Source: Phallusia fumigata
Taxonomy: Eukaryota; Chordata; Ascidiacea; Phlebobranchia; Ascidiidae
DNA length: 27,270 nucleotides
Assembly (NCBI GenBank): GCA_008931825.1
Contig: QXVZ01016945.1
Span: 1 to 27,270, forward strand
Direction of reading: 5' to 3'
The notes under the pieces were generated by a model that saw nothing but the letters and a program-made list of their open reading frames with translations, searched no databases and was not told the DNA's origin. Below, one piece after another: positions 10,787 through 21,100 of the stretch. The translations under genes and the position numbers were made by a program. The number at the start of each line of letters is the position of its first letter. The stretch's first letter is position 1.

Positions 10787-11051
10787 CTTGTATCGTTTGT
10801 TTGCCACATACGGATTTGAACATGATAGAACACCGGGGTCCAAGCTCGTGGTGACGTTATGTGTTTGTGGGCCGTTCTACATATGTTGCGTTGAATAGAC
10901 AAAGTTTGAAACAATTAANCTTGTATCGTTTGTTTGCCACATACGGATTTGAACATGATAGAACACCGGGGTCCAAGCTCGTGGTGACGTTATGTGTTTG
11001 TGGGCCGTTCTACATATGTTGCGTTGAATAGACAAAGTTTGAAACAATTAA
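10787..11051. repeat. 132-bp direct repeat around a single N (assembly artefact)
   Basis: 10787-10918 and 10920-11051 are identical and separated by the N at 10919. This has the same signature as the duplications at 1622, 21679 and 26098. Confidence 0.85.
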
Positions 11052-11880
11052 GTGCGTAAAATTCGGAGCAACGTAAAACTACTTATTGTGGGCTTGACCA
11101 AGCCATAATAAACAGGGAGGCGGTGCCAGTGTTCATACAGCAAGTTTCTAGAATACATTATTTATTGTGACAAAAGCAGCACCATATATACCATTTAAAA
11201 GATGTGGTGAAAGTTTAATATTGCACTGGATACAAAGTTTTTGTCTCTTATCAACTTCACATCTTCATCACTGTTGTCATCATCAAACCAACCTGCAAAT
11301 TTATCATAAATGTAAATGCTTGAGCTGGTAAAACAAAACACCCTTAGGTGCCAGTGTCAAAGTTCACAAAATTTTCTCTTTATTGGCTTTATAGCAGACT
11401 ATATGTCTTCACAATTTGGTTTGGTATTTAAGTATTGTAAAACTGTGATCATTAAACAAAAAGAAATCATCTGTTCCATCAGGCTAAGCCAGAACCTAGT
11501 TACTAGAGATGCTGTTTTTTTGTGATTGCATGCTGAAAGCAAATTCCATTTTTGTTTAAAATAAAACAGTCCAAATTTGACTGACAAACCATGTCAAAGC
11601 AAAATTTCTTTTATCTTTTTTAAAATATATAACTCTCTTGCTTGTCATATATCTCATACCAAAAGCATGCTTGGACTAGCAGAAAGTGTAAAGGTAAGAT
11701 ACTTGGCACCCAGTTAAACACAACACTTGAGATTTATTTTTGATTATTTGTAAATATCAGGTTTTGTTCAGTAATATAGCAGCAACCAAGACATTTAACA
11801 GAAGGCCTTGCAAACAGGCTACACTGACACAAATAACACAACTACACAATAATATAACAAACTGTTCAGAAAATGTACCA
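11052..11880. other. spacer with one possible terminal exon
   Basis: No supported gene. On the minus strand, 11195-11292 has an acceptor-like boundary (TGCAG then GTTGG), an acidic open frame of 31 codons when entered in phase 1, a TAA, and an AATAAA at 11161-11166. No partner exon was found, so it is only noted here. Confidence 0.3.
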
Positions 11881-11886
11881 TTTATT
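11881..11886 (-). other. candidate poly(A) signal of GPCR-3
   Basis: A minus-strand AATAAA lies about 60 nt past the ancestral stop codon (11947-11949) of GPCR-3, the same spacing as in GPCR-1. Confidence 0.55.
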
Positions 11887-11946
11887 CAGTAAAAAGTGAC
11901 AAAAACAAAATACAGCTGTAAAAACTTAAGAGCAATGTAACAAAGT

Positions 11947-12177
11947 TTAATTTTCTGTACACACATTGGGCAGATGACAGCCTTTCACTAGTTGATTTTC
12001 ACTTGAACAGTCTACTACAGAAAACAATCGAAAACCATTTTGTTTCGACTTTACATTTTCACTTTGCACATATGATTTAGAAGTGTTGCCATTATATGAG
12101 TTGGTCAGTTTACTGTTTTGATCAGAAAAGCCAAACTGATTGGATTTTTCAGCAGCACTTTTTACCCCTTGAGTGCA
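11947..12177 (-). pseudogene. post-stop C-terminal tail of GPCR-3, open and conserved
   Basis: Beyond the TAA at 12178-12180 the same frame stays open for 76 codons and ends with a TAA at 11947-11949. The reading aligns along its length with the GPCR-1 tail, ending CHLPNVCTEN against CHLPNMCLEN. In GPCR-1 the codon at the TAA position is TCA, so one C-to-A change explains the break. It is either very recent disabling damage, an allele or sequencing error, or a readthrough extension. Confidence 0.75.
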
Positions 12178-15100
12178 TTATTTAGCGAAGATCTGTCTTC
12201 GTTTGTATTTGACATATGATTTGCGAATTTCTATCTTCAGTTGCTTGTTGGTGTAGGTGTATATAACTGGAGTTATTGCTGAGTTGGCAAATCCAAGTAG
12301 GAGAAGATATGTGGCAATAACCACTTGGAGTTGGCAGGACTCTCCACAGGCAAACTAATAACAAAAAATAGCAGGTAAATCAGGTTAAAAGCAGGTACAG
12401 AAGGTAAAAATAGCAAGTACAGGAAGCCTGTGAATTTGCACAAAAAAACACTAGGATAGGCTTTTGACAATTATCGGTGTCTGGCTTTTTTTAAGCCAAC
12501 AGCCAATAAAAATAAGTTGGGTTTTTTGGCTTTGATGCAGCTGCGCCCCTTTGTCCTGGTATCAGTACCCTGTCTTAAAGGTTTTATAACATAAAGTGAC
12601 AATACTGTGCATGTTTTTTACCTTTGACATGGCATGCATGAGTGCTGTTTTTACACGTTTGTAGCAAAGCATGCAGTAAGCATATGAAGTGTTTGTCAAT
12701 AAAATATGAAGTTGTCAACTTTCTATTTACAGCTTGTGTTTTAAGCATGTAATGGAATGTCCAAAACTTCGGTTGCAGAACATCTTGTTGCACAAGAAAT
12801 ATATCAGCTAATAACGGAACAGCACATGTTTTTAGTTACTCTGCCCTACACTAACCTTTTTTTAAGTTCATGCTAAGCAGGATAATTTGGCAAAACTATA
12901 ATGCAATATACAGCACATGGTCCAATGATTACATTACTGCAACCTGTGGCATGTGAACCAAAACTGTGCGACAAAAAAAGCTTCGGTTTAATTACCGCCG
13001 ACTGGCAGATTAACCTCTTCAAAAGTGTAGAAGTTTTTTGGGGGCAAACTTGTTGTGTTAAATCACTGTTCTCTTAGAGTAAATTTATTTTATGCTGAAC
13101 GTGTCACCCCCAAGTGTGTTACAACCTGACTTGTATTTCATGTTCATACGTCTTACACACGATAACGCATCACATGACCTTAGCCTGCCCCACAAAAAAT
13201 TAAAAATATCGGTTATCAGCCTTCTTGTCTACCAATAATCGGTATCAGTATCGGTCTTGAAGAAACCATATCAGTCTATATCTAAAAAACACTATTGTTG
13301 CCTCAAATGCTCACAAACATGGACCACCCTAGAATCTACCAAGTCCCCACTGGTCCACATTTACCACTGCTGCAGCATACATATTGTTTGCGAAGACCTG
13401 TGAAGTGTGGACAATAATTTGTGAGGTGTGGAGCAATGACTGTAGTGGTGGTATCTACCACCTGTAAAAGTTTTATTTAAGTTAGTCAAACATTTTATGC
13501 CTAAAGTGTATGAACAAACACGCTGGGAAAAAAAAACAGACTACATCCATATATGTCCCATGTAAGGTTCTTCCCATAAATGTTTCAAAACCTACCTGCA
13601 CACAGGCTGTGACAAAAAATGCAACCAATTTAAAACTACGACAAACCTACCTGCACACAGGCTGTTACAAGAAATGGACTCCACATGACAAAAAAGAAAC
13701 TTATCATAAGAGTGATTTTTCGAAGAGCTTTCAAATTGCTCTTAATGTTTTTACTTGGTTGGGCCGCATTTTGAAAGTGTGTCTTAATCTGTAAAGAACA
13801 TATCACACCCAAAAAATTTTTTAATGTGCACAATGTAAAGAAACGACAACTTACATGAGAAGCGAGTGGGTGCTTTGATGTGTCACTGCTGCAAGAAACA
13901 CTCCTTTTTAATGTATGGGTTTTGCCATCATTAAATATTTTTCTGCTTGAAGGTATTTTACCATCATCGAAAGAAAACACAAGATTTTTTAAACTTGATG
14001 AATTTGGAAGCGGGCCTGGTGACTTTCTGAAATTTTTTCTGTTGTTATTTCCATATAAGGACACAACAGGCATGCTGTGTTTCCTTGTGCTTTGCATAGA
14101 ATCAATTTCCTCTTGACTCAAACTAAACCTCACAGTTCGTTGAGGAAAAAACACAGATTGTTTTCTATTATCCCCAGTGTCAATTCTAGGCATCACTGGT
14201 GAAACAGGACATGATTGTGTCATCAAAACCGGCTTTTTATCCAGTTCGTGAAACATATTCATCCCACAATGTTTTTTCACTTGTCTCTTTTTAAACTTTT
14301 CCCGATGCCTTTTGGAAACTGAAAAAGTACAGTTTAAAAATGGCTAAATTACCAAAAAAATGTTGTCAGTATTGCAGTAAAGGCTTATAATTAAAGCAAC
14401 AGTAAACTAGAAGGATAGCATTCTTAAAAATTGCTCAAACATTTAAAAAATACCCCTATTTCCTTTTTTGGGCAGCGAGTTACAAAAAATGCAAGGTGGC
14501 AGATGTAGCCTGTAAAAATAATAGAATATCATTTACCTTGTTTTTTGAATATGTTGGAGACCTAATCCTGGGTTACGAAGGCTAACAACACAGACACCTC
14601 ACCTTTAAATATCTCAATACACACATAGACCATCAGCAACAGCTGTGGCAAAAAAACTCCCGTCAATCCAAAAAGAATATAGGATGGAGGTATTACGAAG
14701 GAAAAAACACACATCCGTTGATGAAGTTCAAAATCATTGGCGCCGTTGTTCCAACCCATAAGAGGTGCGAAACCAATTACCAGGGGCAATATCCAAACAA
14801 GGCCAATTATTACCATCAACTGAGAAACAAAATAATCAAAACTAATAAGCAAGTTCACCCAGTAATTTTACTACATGTAACTCATAGTTGTTTCGAATCT
14901 AGAATATCGAATCCAAGTCTTATATTAATTTTGGCAGATTGACATCCCTAACTTCAAGTAACAAAACAACAGTAAAGGACTGTTCAATTAATTCTGAAAA
15001 GTGCTTTCTCTCTTTAACCACTACAGTACTCCATGACTTATATTAGATGTAACTGTGGAACCGTGGGTGATTTTCCTTTCAATGTCTAAACAATGTCAGA

Positions 15101-16963
15101 TGTGCAGTCATGCTACTTACATGCGGTAGTTATAAAAATGTTTGCAAGTAAAAGGCGTGTAAAGTAACCATTTTTCGCCTTGATGACACTACAAACATAC
15201 AAATAAATGAGTTGCATGATGCATCTAAATTTTGCTGATGCTGCAGACAATTTAACTTAATGGCAATAATAAGAAACTAACGCCATTGTATCAGCACTGT
15301 TGCATATGTGATTGCCACTCACAACAACACAAAACACAGACAAACTGCGCATTTTCAAAAAACAATATAGTTCTAATCAAACATCCCTATCGAATATAAT
15401 AACATATTTAATCACTGTATTCCAGGAATTCCCTGAGTTGAAACATCAACTTCCCCACCCTCAAAGTTTTTAGAAATGCCCCCTGTACAAATGGCAAAAA
15501 ATAAAATCTAATACAAATTCATGCCAATCAAAGATTATTTAAAAGGTTATTCTCCAGGGGGAGCTATAAATGCCTCATGTCACCTCAGTAAGAGATAATT
15601 GCGACTTGAACCACCACCCACTGAAGTTCCATCCAACTTGTACAAGCGGTTCATATTCTATTCAACCGTACCTTATTTTCACTAATGTAACTCTATCATC
15701 ACAGACACTTTTTGTTTGCAGTGCTTGCAAGCATGCAAACACCAACATGATAATATCTACCAGGAGTGAAACTTTCATCCAAATCCATTGCTGTTTTAAA
15801 GATGTCGATGGGCAAAAATTTATCAGTGTACAACTTCAGATACCCATCAAGTATGTGTGAAAATTTGAAAAAATTTTTTTTTACCGAAACACAAGAATAA
15901 ACTCGCATTAGACAGAAAAAAATAAACAAAAAAGGAAGAAAACCACAACGTGAAAACAATATGTGTCCTCCATGTGGAAGGGGAACAAATAATAAAACAC
16001 TGAGGTAATTTACTTTAATAAACATAGAAGTTATTACAATTTAGTTTTGGGGCACTGGGGTCAACCAATGGGGTAAATGTTTACCTCTTCATATGCCCAA
16101 CTACCATGAAAGGGAGTTAAAAATATTGTTGACCAATAGTGAAGGATAAAAACAGTGTTGGATAAAAATGGAGGAAAATAGAACGTGTCACCTATTCGGA
16201 AGGAAACCAATAATTCAAATGGTTCATTTATAAAAACAAGTTAAATACTTTTTAAAACCATTACCTTTTCCTTTTTCATCGTGTAGTCATATCGTAACGG
16301 GTGCATTATAGAAATATATCGATCAATGCTGACTGCTGTATTGCTCATCACAGAAGCAGTACAGGGTACAATAATCAGGCAAACTTTCATCAAACACACA
16401 GAGTACGTCTTTTGCTCATGATCGTAAATGCCATGCACATTGAATATTATCAGTGATGCTAAACCAACCTGTGAAATAAAACAAGGCATGTTTACGGACA
16501 TCAAATACTAAGAACGGCAACATAGTAGCATCATTAAAACCTAAAAATCATAACAAGCAAGGTACTTTCCATAAAGTTGTCCTTAAAAATATGTTACCTA
16601 CCAGCTTGTTTAGTTTTGCCAACAATATATAACTGATAATTAAAGGTATCTGAAACAAGGACAGGTGAAAAACATTTAATTTTTGATTTTTTGTATCCAA
16701 TTACTCACTGAAATGTCTGCTATTGTCAGGTTGAACATGAGAATGTAACCGTTCCTCTGTCGAATTGTAAGGTAGTCGCGTCTCCGTCTTAACACCACAA
16801 GCAGCAGCGCTAAAATTGCTGTCACATTGGTAACTATTGTTAGAGATGATACAAAAATCAGTAAAAAGTCATAGATTGGGTCATCCAGCTTCCATTCTTC
16901 ATGAGAAGTGGTGTTTTCACTGAATATTGTTGTTGTCATCTGTGCAACTGTATCCACAATCAT
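12178..16963 (-). CDS. GPCR-3: divergent rhodopsin-class receptor with early stop
   Basis: Exons: 16709-16963, 16265-16468, 14603-14819, 13855-14318, 13651-13788, 12178-12354; GT-AG throughout, phases agree, 484 aa to the TAA. Exons 1, 2, 3 and 5 match its paralogues in length. Present: N-terminal ENTT glycosylation site, TM1 Asn, LTIAD in TM2, DRY after TM3, GWN and Cys in the second outer loop, MWSP in TM6, CGESC in the third outer loop. Odd points: TM7 reads TPVIY where its paralogues have NPxxY; the tail has lost both Cys of the CSPC pair (Arg and Tyr instead); and a TAA cuts the tail although the following frame is conserved. Introns 2 and 5 are long (1,445 and 1,296 bp). It may be losing function or may signal differently. 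It lies about 1.2 kb downstream of COG3. Confidence 0.85.
12355..13650 (-). other. intron 5 of GPCR-3
   Basis: It holds no recognisable exon. 12470-12540 and 13190-13290 contain ATCGGT-rich, repeat-like text. A partial tandem copy of the end of exon 5 is at 13588-13621. Its donor is GTAGGT, stronger than the GTTGGT of GPCR-1 and GPCR-2 at the same place. Confidence 0.6.
13588..13676. repeat. 55-bp tandem partial copy of the exon 5 end and donor
   Basis: 13588-13621 nearly repeats 13643-13676 with a 55-bp offset. The repeated text covers the last codons of exon 5 and its GTAGGT donor, so a second, downstream donor-like site exists in intron 5. Confidence 0.7.
14820..16264 (-). other. intron 2 of GPCR-3
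   Basis: This is 1,445 bp, against 206 and 174 bp in the paralogues, so it has been expanded by insertion. I see no transposon ends or coding motif I can name. Short open frames at 15570-16025 have no family resemblance. Confidence 0.55.
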
Positions 16964-17226
16964 TGCGATGAAAAAAACTTTTCTTTGAAATAAGCAACCC
17001 AGACCAGAGTTCTATTGGGACATTGAAAATTGAATCATCTCCTTTGATGTTTTGCAAGAATACAGCAGCACTCAGGAAACAGATATATACAAACTACACA
17101 AACTTAAATGATGCATTAACACCAAAATTTAGACGATGCAACCACACATACACTTGGTTGAGAGTCAGTCCACTTCGCTAGCGAAGCACTATATCACCCA
17201 CAACAAACCCAATGTTTGTTTGACTA

Positions 17227-17482
17227 AACCGCTTTAACGAGATCCCATAAAAACGTTAGTGAGATTACGGGAACCGCTGGCTATGAAATTTGCCATAAAA
17301 TAAAACCATATGGACACAGTCCTTGTTTTAGCACTGACCATCCAATTTGTTAGTGCCTGAGTAAATAGGTATGTTTGCAGTGCTGCTACATTTGACAGTT
17401 GGCTAAAACAGAATCGACCCAAACAACAAGTGCCACCACGAACAAGCAGGTCGATGACCACATGTTTTAGGTAAGCCTTAAA
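17227..17482 (-). promoter_or_regulatory. conserved upstream block of GPCR-3
   Basis: It has AACCGCTTTAACG at about 17227, a GCCATAAAATAAAACCATATGG stretch ending at 17313, TTAGTGCCTGAG near 17348, and GATGACC-CATGTTTTAG near 17453-17470. All are in the same order as in the blocks of GPCR-1 and GPCR-2. It starts about 260 bp upstream of the start codon. Confidence 0.5.
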
Positions 17483-17881
17483 ATAGTAAATCTGTTTGAT
17501 TTACAATAATTTTTGACAAAGATGTATTTGCAGTTCAATAAAATTCAGTGGTTTTTTTTGCACCACAACCCATAGTAACAAACCACCAAAATCAATCAAT
17601 CCACACCCTATTTAAAAACTTTTTTTTAAACAGGAAATACGAGTATCTGTTCCAATAATGTTTTCTTCACTGTGAGTTACAGCAATATGTAAATTTCTGA
17701 ATTTTGATTACTTTCGTTTCTTTTAAAAAAAAGCCTTGCGACTCCGGAAAAAAGGCTTGTAATCTCATTTGGGGTTGCAAGACACGAAGATAAAAACTGC
17801 TGATTTAAACCAAATAAAATTGTGGATTAAAAACTACAAAAATCAAACTTTAATTCTCTGACCACTAGTGTAGAGTGCGCT

Positions 17882-17887
17882 TTTATT
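17882..17887 (-). other. possible poly(A) signal of COG3
   Basis: A minus-strand AATAAA lies about 310 nt past the COG3 stop codon. No closer consensus signal was seen. Confidence 0.3.
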
Positions 17888-18199
17888 GAGCGAATAACCA
17901 ACCACCGAAGTGTTATTGGAATTTCTGCCAAATGTGTTATGATAACACAACTCTTGTATTTTCGAAAAACTCATTGCCCACGATAGGCAGCATACAAAAA
18001 ACCATCTAATTTTAGGATTGTCACATGTCGCACCCCTGGTACTTTGCAAAACTCTACGCCTATGTCTCTAAACATAACGTCTTTTGGTCAGACCACTTTT
18101 ATCCGCACAACACTACAAGGTTTGTGAAATACTATTTCACTTCCATATATTCAACCTTGAGGTGTGTGTTTCATGAGGCAGAAACTCGCAAACAGTGTT

Positions 18200-21100
18200 T
18201 CATGAAAAGAAAACAACACAGTCATATACCTGATCTGATGAGGGCGCAGCAATGATGGCTCGGTCTTCCTCGGTGTAGTTTTCGAGTAGCATCATGTATA
18301 GTTGTTGAAAAACATGCTGAACATTCAGCTAAACAAAGTTTTATAACCATGGTTAGTATCAGTTGTGTGGAACTGCATCAGAAGAAATCTACCCCAATAA
18401 GAACTACAAATTTAATGTGAATTTCCATGCACTCTTACCTTAACTGGTTTGAACAAAATATTTTCAGTTTCTTTGTTGGCCAAATACAAAGCCATGCTGG
18501 TAACTGTCTTCTTGACACGAAGTTTTAGATCCCTGTAAACTTGACCAACCAAATCATGCAACACCTCTGAATAACAGAAAATGTTTGATTTAAAGGGGAT
18601 TAAACAACTTTTTTGCTCGAAAATGAATTGCATGCAGCACACAAACAGAACAAAGCTGGTAACTTTGCTATAATGCATCACTACATTTGCCAGACAACTT
18701 TGGTTCTTTGGTTCAAGAATCAAATTTTATACAATCTGCATAGAAACCTTTTTTGCTTAGTAAATAATGGTGGGGCCTTGTCTATATTAGTTAATATGAA
18801 TACGCTTGCCTGCATGGCAACACAAATGGCACAAAAACATGATGTTTTTAAACTACCTGGTGTAGCAAATGATTGTTGTCTTAGTGAGCTTCCGCTTTGT
18901 CCCCCTTCTTGACTTAGGTTAAGAAACTTGTTTGCCTACAAACATTAAAGCAAAAGCTTGGATACAACCCTCACATACAAGAGCATTAAACAGAGATATT
19001 AAACCACATTAACATGTTTTGTTTAAAAATGCCATATATTTTAAAAATGCATCTTACATCATAAAAATGGCAAGAATAACTGCTAGTTGTTAAACGAAGT
19101 TTGTACATCCCAAAGTGTTGGTTTTCCCTTTCGATTTTTCAACATTACACTTTAAGCTTACCTTTGATAAAAATTCTGAGAGTGGGTCACAAAACAACGC
19201 AGTCTGATGTTGAATGAATTCTTCACAGACTGATTTCAACTGCCTATAATACCACGGTTCAAAAAGAGTTTAAGAGCGGAATTTTTAACCATTTACCTAT
19301 CCACGTCTTTCTTGCTGTCGATATAAAATTCTTTAACTTCAGGTGCACCATCAAAAACAAATTGCAACAAAGAGTTGTTGGAGTTCACTTTTAGAATGTT
19401 TGACAAGGAACTTGGTTCCCAAACAAACTTGAAAGCGGCATCTTCAAAAACAGATTTGAGTCAGTATTAGTATTTCATAAAAGTATAATTAAATGCACCT
19501 TTGGTTCTACTGAAATCAAGTTGAGTTTCTTTAATCGCAAACTCTGCATGAAACGGTGCAATCTGTTCCCTCAAAATCAGTAAGTGCTTTATAAGAAATA
19601 ATTGCCCATCCACTTGCTGAAAAAAATATATATATTCAACAAAATTGAAAACAGGTTTTAATAAAAGCCTCCGCTATTACCTTGTTTTCAAGAACTTTTG
19701 AGGACATAGGGGTTTTCTTTTTTGCAATTCCGGATTTTATGGCATTATATGCACTAACCAAAGACTGCACACAAGCCTCTAAGGCTTCTTGGGACAGCCC
19801 TTGGAAAATGGTTTTCTAAAAATATATTTGAACATAATGAAGCATGCAGGTTAATGTTGCTAGACTACAGTGAGTGGTTGCTCTAATTTAGTTTTAAACC
19901 TGTTTTATGCAAAAAAATTTTCACAAGAGTAAGCTATGCAGTTAAGTCACAAACAAGCAGTATTCTGATTTACTTACATCTACACATCTGTAGAGCTTTG
20001 ACAGACAAACAAGGACCCTGCGTACTGTAGGAAACCACATTCCATGCATATCAGCTGGGGAGGTTTGAAATTTTTGAGCCATCGGCTTTTTTCCAATACT
20101 GTCACCTAGCAGTCAATAACAACTGATAATGTCACAAAAGCATTAATATTGCCTGTATTCTTACCATCAAGTGACACACTCATTAATTTTTCATCACTGC
20201 TTTCTGCTTCATCTTTTAACCGAATCTCTGTAAATGAGCCATCATGGTGCTTTTGAGGCTGTTTGAGGCCCTTTGCGATTTCCTACAAGTTGTGTATTTA
20301 TGTTTTGGTTAAAGTTTTATTAAGGACAAGATAAACTGGTCTTTGAAAAACATACTCAGCATGTCCTAAACAACGGTATAAGCAAACCCTATCTCAGTGC
20401 CAACCAGGGAGGAATTTGATGGATTAAGGGAAGGAATTTCAACTTCAGTAGTTATTCATAATAAGTGTAGTATTTCTTTTGAGGCAGACCAGTGGTTTCA
20501 AACATCTTGATATTGCTTTTTATCAATGCTTGTGTAGTAGGGGGGGAATGAAAATTTCCGAAATAAGCAAAGGGGGAATACATCAAAAACGGTTGGCAAC
20601 CACTGCCCTGTCTAGAAAACCTATAATGGTAAATTGTTAAGGGTTTCCAAATTTCCAAAAAGAGTGTTTTTTCACAGCCAATAATTTACAGTGAGTCTCA
20701 AAGTAATTTAAGGCTATTTATGGTGTGATTGTTTCTGCATACCTAAACTATGATTCTATCGACAAACCCTTTTGGGCTGTAGGGATGAACACAGCAGTCA
20801 AATGTACCCAAATGGCATGTTCTCCAAACTGTCCAAATTTCATCCAGTTCTGACACTATTGAATAAGTTGATCCATTTTGGGTAGTAGTGTGGTAGGGTT
20901 ATGAGATCCAACAAAGAAATCTATACACCACAATGGCATGTTCTACAAACTGTGCAAATTTCCAATTTTCACATTGTTTAACTAGAAGGGTGGCTTACCA
21001 TATATAGACATTCTATTATGCACTATTACCCGATATTAAAAGATGACATATTCCCCACATTATATTACATTGGGTCTCAGTTACCTGCGCTATTTATGAC

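Noticed and set aside
13450..13475. Palindrome GGTGGTATCTACCACC
   Set aside because: Short isolated palindrome in an intron with no conserved partner or known site.
15570..16025. Open frames inside intron 2 of GPCR-3
   Set aside because: They overlap on opposite strands, lack motifs and lie inside a well-supported intron.
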